Origin: Lysobacter sp. Root76
Lineage (GTDB): Bacteria > Pseudomonadota > Gammaproteobacteria > Xanthomonadales > Xanthomonadaceae
Direction: 5' to 3'
DNA: 64,000 bases
Assembly (NCBI RefSeq): GCF_001428685.1
Contig: NZ_LMIK01000006.1
Location: forward strand, 186,130-250,129
This document shows, in pieces, positions 1-7,980 of this stretch (position 1 is its first letter; the number at the start of each line of letters is the position of its first letter). The translations under genes were made by a program, and so were the position numbers. The notes under the pieces were generated by a model. It was given only the letters and a program-made list of their open reading frames with translations. It was not told where the DNA came from and made no database searches.

Positions 1-93
1 CGCGCGTGCCGGGCGGGCGGCCTGATGTGCGCGCCGACGGCTTCCGCCATGTGTGGACCGCCGGCGCCGTCCATCCCGCCCGGAGGTCCTCGT

Positions 94-468
94 ATGCGTC
101 CGCTCAGCTTCGTCGTTCTCGTCATCGCCGTCGGCGCCGCCACCCAGGTCGCGGCCCAGGCCAATGTCCAGCCGCATACGCGTTACCTGGAATTGATCAA
201 TCGCGCACGCGACAGTCTGGTCTCGCTCGCGATCGCGCCGGCGGGAGGAGAGACGTTCCGGGAATTGCCGATCGGCGAGCCCCTGCGCGGCGGCGGCGCC
301 TCGACCACGCTCGAAGTCGACGGCGGGAACTGCGTCTATGATTTCCGCATGGTGTTCCGCGACGGCCGCGCCGCGATCTATCGCGACATCGACGTCTGCC
401 GCTATCGCAGCCTGCACGTCCGTCCGCTGCCGCGCGCGGCAACGGACGGGCGCCTCGATCAGGAATGA
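94..468 (+). CDS. Small secreted hypothetical protein
   Basis: A 124-residue protein of unknown function. I start at the ATG at 94 because a GGAGG sits 8 bases upstream (82-86) and the protein then begins with a typical signal peptide: Arg at position 2, a hydrophobic run, and an Ala-Gln-Ala cleavage region near residue 22. An upstream in-frame ATG at 25 would add a Pro/Ala-rich stretch in front of the signal peptide. The mature part has two Cys residues (in GNCVYD and DVCRYR), so one disulfide is possible, and it is probably periplasmic. No family recognised. Confidence 0.6.
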   Translation: MRPLSFVVLVIAVGAATQVAAQANVQPHTRYLELINRARDSLVSLAIAPAGGETFRELPIGEPLRGGGASTTLEVDGGNCVYDFRMVFRDGRAAIYRDIDVCRYRSLHVRPLPRAATDGRLDQE

Positions 469-517
469 GAACGGTGGCGATGCCGCGGTCGTACCCGCGG
501 CGTTCGCGCCTGCGGAC

Positions 518-757
518 CTAGATCATCAAGCCCGACGTGATCAACGCTGTGCGCGCCAGGCGCACCGCCAGCAAGCTTTTGAGATCATCGAGATCGGTTT
601 TGCTATAGGCGTAGGCGAAATCGTTGCCGACGCCGTGGTAGTACTCGTGGCGCAGGCCATCGGCGCTTTTGCGGATCGTTCCGATCGCAACGCCGTTGTA
701 GTGAACGTCCAAACGCCAGCTCTTGTCCGTACCGACTTCCCGATAGTCCAGGTCCAT
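518..757 (-). CDS. Small hypothetical protein (79 aa)
   Basis: A short, probably soluble protein with ordinary composition (Asp, Tyr and Lys-containing, unlike the Arg/Ala-rich shadows around it). A GAGGGG sequence lies just upstream of its ATG, which supports translation. Tyr- and His-rich centre (HEYYHG), no signal peptide, no membrane segment, no recognised family. It is a lone gene between the secreted protein at 94 and desB, and the 250 bases after desB (757-1004) hold nothing I can assign. Function unknown. Confidence 0.55.
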   Translation of the reverse strand: MDLDYREVGTDKSWRLDVHYNGVAIGTIRKSADGLRHEYYHGVGNDFAYAYSKTDLDDLKSLLAVRLARTALITSGLMI

Positions 758-1004
758 GCACCCCTCGCGCTGTCGTGGCGACCGACGACAAGGTGCCTAG
801 GCGTGTATGAACGTAACGGGTCTCGCGCGGTTCGCGTCGCGTAACCGTATGGGTTTGTGAAAGCGGCGTCATCGTGGTCTGTGCGCGTCGTGCTAGGCGC
901 TTTCGCGCTGTGCGCGAGCGCGCCGCGCGGCGCCCGAAAGGCTGTGGCCGCAGCGCCGGTATGCGTCGTTCAGTCGTTCAGACGTGTCCGATCGCAGCGA
1001 CGGC

Positions 1005-2141
1005 TCAGGCCTGCGCGCGCGCCAGCCGTCGCGTCTTCTTCGCGGGCGGACGGCTGGGCAGGGCGTGACGCAGGATGCGCCAGATCACCTGGCCGAACTG
1101 ACGCGGCAGCGAACCGGTGTTGTAGTGCTGACCGTAGCGCGCGCAGATGTCGCGCACGTCGACCGCCATCGCGGCGTAGCGGTGGGCGGGGATGTCGGGG
1201 AAGAAGTGGTGTTCGATCTGGTGGCTGAGGTTGCCGGTCATCAGATCCATCAGCTTGCCGCCGCTGAGGTTGGACGAGCCGCGCAGCTGGCGCAGATACC
1301 AATGCCCGCGCGATTCGCCGGCCACCGATTCCTTGGAGAAGGTTTCGGCGTCGGCGGTGAAATGGCCGCAGAAGATCACGGTGTAGGTCCACAGGTTACG
1401 CAGCACGTTCGCCACGATGTTGCCCAACAGCACCGGCAGGAAGAACGGGCCGGCCAGCAGCGGGAAGAACACGTAGTCCTTGAGCACCTGGCGCGCCATC
1501 TTGCGGCCGACCGGACGGAAATGCTTGCGCAGCTGCGCGGTAGTGGTCTTGCCGATCCACCAGCGACCCAGGCGCAGGTCCTGGATCGCCACGCCCCATT
1601 CGAACAGCAGGGCGAAGATCACCGCGACCAGGGGCTGGAACAGGTAATACGGCTTCCAGCGCTGCTCCGGGAACAGGCGCAGCAGGCCGTAGCCGATGTC
1701 GTCGTCCATGCCGCGCACGTTGGTCCAGGTGTGGTGCTGGTAGTTGTGGGTCTTGCGCCAGTTGTCGCTGGTGCCGGCGATGTCCCATTCGTAGGTCTTG
1801 CCGTCCAGGTGCGGGTCGCGCATCCAGTCGTATTGGCCGTGCATGACGTTGTGGCCGAGTTCCATGTTCTCCAGGATCTTGGACAGCGCCAGCAGCAGCG
1901 TGCCGCCGATCCAGGCCGGTACCAGCACGCCGGGCAGGAAGGCGCCGGCGATCGCGCCGAGCATCAGCAGGGCGCGTCCGGCGAAGCCGGTGTAGCGCAC
2001 CGATGCGACGATGGCGCGGATGTAGTCGGCGTCGCGCTGGCCGAGCTGGGCGGCGGTGCGCGCGCGCACGGCGTCGAGTTCGGTGCCGAAGCGTTCGAGT
2101 TCTTCGGCGCTGAGGACGCGGTTGCGGGAGGTCGTGGTCAT
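1005..2141 (-). CDS. desB: Membrane fatty acyl-CoA desaturase (DesB type)
   Basis: Integral-membrane di-iron desaturase (378 aa) that would introduce a double bond into acyl chains. The three histidine boxes are visible: HNVMH at residues 97-101, HNYQHH at 132-137 and HQIEHH at 307-312, the last having the QxxHH form of front-end and acyl-CoA desaturases. Hydrophobic segments lie near residues 53-90, 168-183 and 225-258. It follows the reductase gene by 7 bases on the same strand, so they form an operon in which the flavin/iron-sulfur reductase supplies electrons. In Pseudomonas the same trio is desT-desC-desB, with desT divergent, which is the arrangement here. Position of the double bond cannot be read from sequence. 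Confidence 0.92.
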   Translation of the reverse strand: MTTTSRNRVLSAEELERFGTELDAVRARTAAQLGQRDADYIRAIVASVRYTGFAGRALLMLGAIAGAFLPGVLVPAWIGGTLLLALSKILENMELGHNVMHGQYDWMRDPHLDGKTYEWDIAGTSDNWRKTHNYQHHTWTNVRGMDDDIGYGLLRLFPEQRWKPYYLFQPLVAVIFALLFEWGVAIQDLRLGRWWIGKTTTAQLRKHFRPVGRKMARQVLKDYVFFPLLAGPFFLPVLLGNIVANVLRNLWTYTVIFCGHFTADAETFSKESVAGESRGHWYLRQLRGSSNLSGGKLMDLMTGNLSHQIEHHFFPDIPAHRYAAMAVDVRDICARYGQHYNTGSLPRQFGQVIWRILRHALPSRPPAKKTRRLARAQA

Positions 2142-2148
2142 GGCCGGG

Positions 2149-3258
2149 TCACAGATCGAGGACGAGGTCGCTGGTCGCGCTGTTCACGCACAGGCGCAAC
2201 GCGGACACCGGTTCGTGCTGGACGTCGCCGGTGTGCAGGTGGAGGGTGCTGCCCGAGCGCTTGCCGCAGGCGCAGGTGTTGCAGATGCCCATGCGGCAGC
2301 CCGACGCCGGCTTGATGCCCTGCGCTTCCAGGGCCGACAGCAAGGACTGCCCGCGCGCCACGGTCAGGCTGCGGCCGCTGGCGGCCAACGTGAGCTGGAC
2401 CGTGCCCTGCGTTTCCAAGCTGCGCGGCGGCGGGCTGAAGGCTTCGGCCTGGAACGAACGCGCTTGCGCGGCGAGCAGCTCGCGGGCCTGGTCGACGAAG
2501 CCGCCCGGGCCGCAGGCGTAGACCTGGCGCTGCGCCGGATCGGCGACGCTGGCTGCGAGCAGGGCCGCGTCGATGCGGCCCTGGCCTTCGTCGGCGGCGC
2601 TCGCGGCCTCGCCGGTGAGCAGGAAGCGCACGACGAAGTGCGGATGGGCCGCAGCGTAGCCGCGCAGCTCGTCGACGAAGCACAGTTGCTCGCGCAGGCG
2701 CGCCCAGTACAGCAGGGTCAGCGGCGCGGGCATGCCGCGTGCGGCGAGATCGCGGGTCAGCGCGATCAGCGGGGTGATGCCGCTGCCGGCGGCCAGGAAC
2801 AGGCGCGGGACGTCCGCAGCGGCCGGGTCCAGAGTCATCTCGCCGAAGGCCGGGCCGAGTTCGAGCACATCGCCGACCCGGGCCTGCTGGCAGAGGTGGC
2901 GGCTGAGCTTGCCGTCGGCGACCGCCTTGACGGTGATCGCGATACGGCCGTCGCGGCCGGGCAGGCCGGTCGGGCTGTAGCTGCGGGTCACCCGGACGCC
3001 GTCGATCTCGGCGCTGAGGTTGAGGTGCTGCCCAGGGCGGCTGCCGCTCCAGTGGCGGTTCGGGCGCAGGACCAGGGTCACCGCGTCGGCGGATTCGGCG
3101 CGGCGCTCGACGATCCGCGCCAGCGGGCGCTCCCAGGACCAGGTCGGATGCAGGCGCGAAGCCCAGAAGTCGAACACGCCGGGAGACACCCAGGGCCGGG
3201 CCAGGCGCCTGAACGGGCCGTCGGTGCGGGAGGGGGCGGGACGTAGTTGGGCGCTCAT
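2149..3258 (-). CDS. desC: Ferredoxin reductase partner of the desaturase (DesC type)
   Basis: Flavin-dependent NAD(P)H oxidoreductase with a C-terminal plant-type 2Fe-2S domain (369 aa). The FAD-binding motif RSYS is at residues 92-95, the nucleotide-binding part follows (AAGSGITPL), and the cluster ligands are Cys321, Cys326, Cys329 and Cys357. It should pass electrons from NAD(P)H to the desaturase encoded 7 bases downstream. The ATG at 3258 is only ten bases from an inverted repeat (3268-3295) shared with the divergent TetR gene, so repression by that regulator is likely. A general Hmp/VanB-type reductase role is possible but the operon argues for the desaturase. Confidence 0.9.
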   Translation of the reverse strand: MSAQLRPAPSRTDGPFRRLARPWVSPGVFDFWASRLHPTWSWERPLARIVERRAESADAVTLVLRPNRHWSGSRPGQHLNLSAEIDGVRVTRSYSPTGLPGRDGRIAITVKAVADGKLSRHLCQQARVGDVLELGPAFGEMTLDPAAADVPRLFLAAGSGITPLIALTRDLAARGMPAPLTLLYWARLREQLCFVDELRGYAAAHPHFVVRFLLTGEAASAADEGQGRIDAALLAASVADPAQRQVYACGPGGFVDQARELLAAQARSFQAEAFSPPPRSLETQGTVQLTLAASGRSLTVARGQSLLSALEAQGIKPASGCRMGICNTCACGKRSGSTLHLHTGDVQHEPVSALRLCVNSATSDLVLDL

Positions 3259-3267
3259 GAGGCGTCA

Positions 3268-3308
3268 CTATACACGTGAGAGCACAAGTGTATAGACATA
3301 TGTATATT
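3268..3308. promoter_or_regulatory. Divergent operator/promoter region, desC and desT-like gene
   Basis: CTATACAC at 3268-3275 is matched exactly by GTGTATAG at 3288-3295, giving an 8-base inverted repeat with a 12-base spacer. Just beside it are the palindrome ACATATGT and a possible -10, TATATT (3303-3308). The whole A+T-rich island lies between the start of desC and the TetR gene in otherwise very G+C-rich DNA. By analogy with DesT and FabR it is the likely binding site for the adjacent repressor. Confidence 0.6.
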
Positions 3309-3344
3309 AACGGCCGCCGCTATGATGCAGGCCCAATTCCGTCC

Positions 3345-4007
3345 ATGCTCGATTCCGTGACCCAGCGCTCCCTATCTGCCGACGACGACGCGGGCTCCGG
3401 CCGCAAGGCCGCGATTTCGCGCGACGACCTGCTGGCGGCGGCGCTGCGCCTGATCGGACCGCACCGCAGCGTCTCCAGCCTGAGCCTGCGCGAAGTGGCG
3501 CGCGAGGCCGGGATCGCGCCCAACAGCTTCTATCGCCAGTTCCGCGACATCGACGAGCTGGCGGTCGCGCTGATCGACCTGGCCGGGCAGTCGCTGCGCA
3601 AGATCGTCGGCGCCGCCCGCCGGCGCGCGGCGACCAGCCACAGCATCGTGCGCGACTCGGTGACCGCCTTCATGGAGCAGGTGCGCGCCGACGACAAACT
3701 GCTGCACGTGTTGCTGCGCGAGGGCACGGTCGGCTCGGACGCGTTCAAGCAGGCGGTCGACCGCGAGCTGACTTTCTTCGAGGAAGAGCTGCGCATCGAC
3801 CTGGTGCGGCTGTCCGCGGCCGAAAACACGACCCTGCACGAGCCGGCCTTGGTGGCCAAGGCGATTACCCGACTGGTGTTCGCGGTCGGCGCCACCGCCA
3901 TGGACCTGCCGCCGCACAAGGACGCCGAGCTGATCCAGCAGCTCACCCAGATGGTGCGGATGATCCTGGCCGGCGCGCAGGCGATGGCGCGGAGCGAGGC
4001 GGGCTAG
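3345..4007 (+). CDS. TetR-family regulator, DesT/FabR-like
   Basis: TetR-type repressor (220 aa from this start). The N-terminal helix-turn-helix is clear around residues 25-75 (LREVAREAGIAPNSFYRQF, as in FabR/DesT proteins), followed by an all-helical ligand domain. FabR and DesT sense the ratio of unsaturated to saturated acyl chains and repress desaturation or unsaturated-fatty-acid genes. Its divergent position next to desC-desB supports that role. I chose the ATG at 3345 since earlier in-frame starts (3276, 3300) fall inside the operator and promoter; the ribosome site is weak, so the start is not certain. Confidence 0.85.
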   Translation: MLDSVTQRSLSADDDAGSGRKAAISRDDLLAAALRLIGPHRSVSSLSLREVAREAGIAPNSFYRQFRDIDELAVALIDLAGQSLRKIVGAARRRAATSHSIVRDSVTAFMEQVRADDKLLHVLLREGTVGSDAFKQAVDRELTFFEEELRIDLVRLSAAENTTLHEPALVAKAITRLVFAVGATAMDLPPHKDAELIQQLTQMVRMILAGAQAMARSEAG

Positions 4008-4169
4008 CGCGCCGCGCACGGTGGCGCTGGGCTGGGCCCGCTTCACGAGAGAAAGACAAGGTGAGGCCGGGTAGGGTGAGCCTCAGCGCACCATCGCCAT
4101 CACGCCCGGGCAGCGAACACCGAGCGAAGCCTCGCTGCGCCGGCTTGAAGCGATCCCGCCGGTCGCGAA

Positions 4170-4445
4170 TCAGCGCCCGCCGCTGACCGCCACTAAACGC
4201 GGCCGCGCCGCCGACCGTGCCGCCGCGACCTCGAAATGCCGCACCTGCGTGCCCAGCGCGAGTTGGCCGGACGGGGCGTAGATCTGCACACGCACATCGA
4301 CGCGGTGGGCCTTGGCGTGCTCGACTGCGTCCTGGCGCGCGGCTTCGCCAGCGGCCTGCAGGCTGTGGTGCGGCTCGCTGGTGGCCGGACTGCAGATCAG
4401 GTGGCCGTGGTTGTGCTGTTCGCGGAGTTCGACTCGATACGGCAT
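4170..4445 (-). CDS. Small hypothetical protein (91 aa)
   Basis: Short protein starting MPYRVELREQ. His- and Ala-rich helix-forming middle (QAAGEAARQDAVEHAKAHRV) followed by a possible strand with a PSGQ turn, an outline reminiscent of DUF2188-type small proteins, though I would not assign it. The start at 4445 is preferred over an in-frame upstream start because the upstream extension is Pro/Arg/Gly-rich and looks non-coding. Lone gene; the opposite strand also has an open frame over the same bases, so the coding call is tentative. Confidence 0.45.
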   Translation of the reverse strand: MPYRVELREQHNHGHLICSPATSEPHHSLQAAGEAARQDAVEHAKAHRVDVRVQIYAPSGQLALGTQVRHFEVAAARSAARPRLVAVSGGR

Positions 4446-4800
4446 GGCGCGGGTCCCGGTGGCGAAGGCGGTTCCGGCCGGGTGCGGGCCGGGATGTCGG
4501 GCGTGGCAGCCGCCAGACACGGCGAGTCTGCCCCCTTTCGTGTAGACGAACTGTCGGTGGATGCCTGACGCGCGTGTAGGAAAAGTCCGAACGGCCGCGC
4601 TCGGCCGGGTCGGGCTGGCGGGGCCGGCGTTCGTGCCGCTAGCCTGGTTCTCGTGGCCGCAGGTCCCGATACCGACGGTCGCGGGCGGCAACCGCGCTGT
4701 CGCCCGCCTGCTCGCGGCCTGGAGCGGCCCCTATAATCGGCCGGCGCCTGGCCCGGGCCTTCCCGGGACGGTAGCGTTCCTCACACCATCAGGGCAGGGC
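4446..4800 (+). promoter_or_regulatory. Intergenic region with probable tviB promoter
   Basis: Non-coding stretch of about 355 bases between the small minus-strand gene and the UDP-sugar dehydrogenase. A perfect TATAAT lies at 4732-4737, about 64 bases before the tviB start. I find no convincing -35 at the usual spacing, so the promoter may depend on an activator or the extended context. Nothing else assignable here. Confidence 0.5.
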
Positions 4801-6078
4801 ATGCAGGATCTGGCAAGCGCACGCATCGCGGTGATCGGCCTGGGCTACGTCGGGCTGCCGCTCGCGATCGAACTGGGCAAGCGCTACGACACCCTGGGCT
4901 ACGACATCGACGCCGCACGCGTGGCCACCCTGATCGCCGGCGAGGACGGCAACGGCGAAGCCGGGGCCGAGGAGATCGCCGCCGCCACGCGCCTGCGCTT
5001 GAGCGCCAACGCCGACGACCTGGGCGACCGCGACGTGTTCGTGGTCACCGTGCCCACGCCGGTGGACGAGCACAAGCGTCCCGACTTCAATCCGCTACTG
5101 CAGGCCAGCCGCCGCATCGGCGGCCTGATGCGCCCCGGCGCGCTGGTGATCTACGAATCCACGGTGTACCCGGGCGCGACCGAGGAAATCTGCGTGCCCG
5201 AGCTCGAACGCGCCTCCGGCCTGCGCTACAACGTCGATTTCCACGTCGGCTACAGCCCGGAGCGGATCAACCCCGGCGACCGCCAGCGGCGCCTGGTCGA
5301 CATTCCGAAAGTGACCTCGGGTTCGACGCCCGAAGCGGCCGAGTCCGTCGACGCGCTCTACCGCAGCATCATCCTGGCCGGCACCCACAAGGCCTCGAGC
5401 CTGCGCGTGGCCGAAGCGGCCAAGGTGATCGAGAACACCCAGCGCGACGCCAACATCGCCCTGGTCAACGAATTCGCGCTGATCTTCCAGCGCCTGGGCA
5501 TCGACACCACCGAAGTGCTGGAAGCGGCCGGCACCAAGTGGAACTTCCTGCCGTTCCGCCCCGGTCTGGTCGGCGGGCATTGCATCGGCGTGGATCCGTA
5601 CTACCTGATCCAGAAGGCCCAGGCCGCCGGCTACCATCCCGAGATCCTGCACGCCTGCCGCCGCATCAACGACGCCATGGGCGAGCATGTCGCCGCCGAC
5701 GTGATCAAGCGCATGATCCAGCGCGGCGCCGCGGTCGCCGGTTCGCGCATCCTGATCCTGGGCCTGGCGTTCAAGGAAAACTGCCCCGACCTGCGCAACA
5801 CCCGGGTGATCGAACTGGCGCGCCAGTTCGGCGAGTACCGCGCCCAGGTCGATATCCACGATCCCTGGGTCGATGCCGCGCATGCGCGGCGCGAGTACGG
5901 CGTGGAAGTGCTGGCGCAGCCACCGCTGGGCGCCTACGACGCGGTCGTGCTGGCGGTCGCGCACGACCAGTTCCGCGCGATGGGCGCGGCCGGCGCGCGC
6001 GCCTACGGCCGTCCGGGTGCCTTGCTGTACGACATCAAGAGCGTCTATCCGCGCGACCAGATCGACGCCCGGCTTTGA
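4801..6078 (+). CDS. tviB: UDP-N-acetylhexosamine/UDP-sugar dehydrogenase (TviB/WbpA type)
   Basis: Cytoplasmic NAD-dependent dehydrogenase (425 aa) that oxidises the C6 hydroxyl of a UDP-sugar to a uronate for capsule, O-antigen or exopolysaccharide synthesis. The Rossmann motif GLGYVG is at residues 13-18, the family string GYSPERINPGD is present, and the catalytic Cys is residue 261 in GGHCIGVDPYY. This combination is typical of the TviB/WbpO branch (UDP-GlcNAc or UDP-GalNAc) rather than plain UDP-glucose dehydrogenase. The ATG at 4801 begins the conserved domain directly. No other polysaccharide genes are adjacent, though an O-antigen-ligase-like gene lies at 27 kb. Confidence 0.88.
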   Translation: MQDLASARIAVIGLGYVGLPLAIELGKRYDTLGYDIDAARVATLIAGEDGNGEAGAEEIAAATRLRLSANADDLGDRDVFVVTVPTPVDEHKRPDFNPLLQASRRIGGLMRPGALVIYESTVYPGATEEICVPELERASGLRYNVDFHVGYSPERINPGDRQRRLVDIPKVTSGSTPEAAESVDALYRSIILAGTHKASSLRVAEAAKVIENTQRDANIALVNEFALIFQRLGIDTTEVLEAAGTKWNFLPFRPGLVGGHCIGVDPYYLIQKAQAAGYHPEILHACRRINDAMGEHVAADVIKRMIQRGAAVAGSRILILGLAFKENCPDLRNTRVIELARQFGEYRAQVDIHDPWVDAAHARREYGVEVLAQPPLGAYDAVVLAVAHDQFRAMGAAGARAYGRPGALLYDIKSVYPRDQIDARL

Positions 6079-6165
6079 CCCGGCCGCGGTAAGCGCGGCG
6101 TCGCGGCCCGCGCGGCGCGCGGCCGCGCTATGCTCAGCGCAGCCCGCGATCGAAGCCGTTCGACT

Positions 6166-7788
6166 ATGCGCTACGCCGTCTACATCGCCAGTGTGATCCT
6201 GCTGCTCGCGTCGGTGCTGATCGCGAGCCTGTGGGAGCCGGACTGGTGGTGGGGCGCGCTGGCGTTCGGCGCGATCGCCGCACTGGGCACCTGGGACCTG
6301 CTGCAGACCCGCAGCACCTTGCGCCGCAACTATCCGGTGCTCGCCCATTTCCGTTACGGCCTGGAATCGATCGGGCCGGAGATGCGCCAGTACTTCATCG
6401 AGGCCGACACGGCCGAGGTGCCGTTTTCGCGCCAGCAGCGCGCCCTGGTCTACCAGCGCGCCAAGTCGGCCAACGACGTGCGTCCGTTCGGCACCCAGCA
6501 GGACGTCTACGGGCACGACTACGAGTGGATCAACCACTCGATGGCGCCGACTGCGCACGTCGAACACGATTTCAGGATCGAAATCGGCACCGGCACCGCG
6601 CATCCGTACTCGGCCAGCGTGTTCAACATCTCGGCGATGAGCTTCGGCTCTTTGTCGGCCAACGCGATCCGCGCGCTCAACCGCGGCGCCCGCCTCGGCG
6701 GCTTCTACCACGACACCGGCGAAGGTTCGATCTCGCCCTACCACCGCGAGAACGGCGGCGATCTGGTCTGGGAAATCGGTTCGGGCTATTTCGGCTGCCG
6801 CGACGAGCAGGGCCGTTTCGACCTGGCGCGCTTCACCGCGGCCGCGGCCGACCCGCAAGTGAAGATGATCGAGATCAAGCTGTCGCAGGGCGCCAAGCCC
6901 GGTCATGGCGGGGTGCTGCCGGCGGCCAAGGTCAGCGCCGAAATCTCGGCCACGCGCGGCGTGCCGATGGGCCAGGACTGCGTGTCGCCGGCCAAGCACA
7001 GCGCCTTCGACTCGCCGCGCGGCCTGCTCGAATTCGTGGCGCGCCTGCGCGAGGCCTCGGGGGGCAAGCCGACCGGTTTCAAGCTGGCGATCGGCCACCC
7101 CTGGGAATGGTTCGGCATCGCCAAGGCCATGCACGAGACCGGGCTGCTGCCGGACTTCATCGTCGTCGACGGCGCCGAAGGCGGCACCGGCGCGGCGCCA
7201 GCGGAATTCATCGACCACGTCGGCGTGCCCATGCACGAGGCGCTGATGCTGGTGCACAACACCCTGGTCGGGCTGGAACTGCGCGACCGCATCCGGATCG
7301 GCGCGGCCGGCCGCATCACCAGTGCCTTCGACATCGCCCGCACCCTGGCGATGGGCGCGGACTGGTGCAACGCGGCGCGCGGCTACATGTTCGCGCTGGG
7401 CTGCATCCAGGCCCAGAGCTGCCACACCGACCGCTGCCCGAGCGGCGTGGCCACCCAGGACCCGAACCGCTGGCGGCACCTGGACGTGCCCGACAAGGCC
7501 ACGCGCGTATTCCATTTCCACGACAACACGCTCAAGGCGCTGCGCGACCTGCTGTGCGCGGCCGGCTTGTCGCATCCGCAGCAGCTGGGGCCCGAGCACA
7601 TCCTGCGCCGGGTGTCGGCGACCGAAGTGCGGTCGCTGGGCGCGCTGTACAACTTCCTCGCGCCCGGCGACCTGCTCGGGCGGATTCCGGACCATGCCGT
7701 GTTCCAGAGCTACTGGGCCGACGCGCGCAGCGATTCGTTCGCGCCGCCGGACAAGGTGGCGTCGCTGCGGGGCAGCAAGTCGATGTGA
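6166..7788 (+). CDS. Membrane-anchored FMN-binding glutamate-synthase-family protein
   Basis: 540-residue protein with two N-terminal hydrophobic segments (about residues 4-40) followed by a domain homologous to the FMN-binding central/C-terminal part of GltB. Conserved pieces include SFGSLSANAI, the GGTGAAP phosphate loop, and a Cys-containing segment (QSCHTDRCPSGVATQDP) like the 3Fe-4S region. It lacks the amidotransferase domain and no GltD partner is nearby, so it is probably not a classical glutamate synthase; the substrate is unknown. The ATG at 6166 gives the membrane anchor; an upstream start at 6130 adds only a short Arg-rich stretch. Confidence 0.85.
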   Translation: MRYAVYIASVILLLASVLIASLWEPDWWWGALAFGAIAALGTWDLLQTRSTLRRNYPVLAHFRYGLESIGPEMRQYFIEADTAEVPFSRQQRALVYQRAKSANDVRPFGTQQDVYGHDYEWINHSMAPTAHVEHDFRIEIGTGTAHPYSASVFNISAMSFGSLSANAIRALNRGARLGGFYHDTGEGSISPYHRENGGDLVWEIGSGYFGCRDEQGRFDLARFTAAAADPQVKMIEIKLSQGAKPGHGGVLPAAKVSAEISATRGVPMGQDCVSPAKHSAFDSPRGLLEFVARLREASGGKPTGFKLAIGHPWEWFGIAKAMHETGLLPDFIVVDGAEGGTGAAPAEFIDHVGVPMHEALMLVHNTLVGLELRDRIRIGAAGRITSAFDIARTLAMGADWCNAARGYMFALGCIQAQSCHTDRCPSGVATQDPNRWRHLDVPDKATRVFHFHDNTLKALRDLLCAAGLSHPQQLGPEHILRRVSATEVRSLGALYNFLAPGDLLGRIPDHAVFQSYWADARSDSFAPPDKVASLRGSKSM

Positions 7789-7805
7789 TCCGCCGCGGCT
7801 GTGGG

Positions 7806-7900
7806 GTAGGAGCGGCGTGAGCCGCGATCGAAGATCCTGCCTGCGACGATGGTTGCGATGCCGCTAGCGTCTCAGGGATCGCGGCTTACGCCGCTCCTAC
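7806..7900. repeat. Inverted pair of GTAG-type REP elements
   Basis: GTAGGAGCGGCGTGAGCCGC at 7806 is mirrored by a complementary copy ending at 7900 (GCGGCTTACGCCGCTCCTAC). Each half is itself a small hairpin (GCGGC/GCCGC stem). The GTAG head followed by a hairpin is the signature of REPs mobilised by RAYT transposases and of the SMAG repeats of Stenotrophomonas. It sits just after the 3' end of the glutamate-synthase-family gene. Confidence 0.85.
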
Positions 7901-7921
7901 CCCAAAGCAGTGCTGCGGCTT

Positions 7922-7978
7922 AGAGCAGTTCCAGCACCTGTTCGGACAGTCGTCCGATCGGTGCCCGTCCTTCGTGGG
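7922..7978 (-). pseudogene. 3' remnant of a second arsC gene
   Basis: The minus strand here reads AHEGRAPIGRLSEQVLELL followed by a stop, which lines up with the last 19 residues of the intact ArsC 460 bases away (VHNGRALIGRPPERVLDLL). At the DNA level I count roughly 75% identity over about 59 bases, beginning at the stop codon. The similarity stops abruptly at 7978-7980, exactly where the 144-bp tandem repeat begins. This is therefore a truncated paralogue whose upstream part was lost or replaced by the repeat array. Confidence 0.75.
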
Positions 7979-7980
7979 CT

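Noticed and set aside
4236-4568. Plus-strand 110-residue frame opposite the small gene at 4170
   Set aside because: Possible in principle, but it has no good ribosome site and less protein-like composition than the minus-strand frame. Kept as an uncertainty of that entry.
5095-7695. 866-residue open frame on the minus strand
   Set aside because: It lies antisense to tviB and the glutamate-synthase-family gene, both with clear conserved motifs. Composition (Gln, Arg, His, Ala, Val runs) is that of a codon-bias shadow in G+C-rich DNA.
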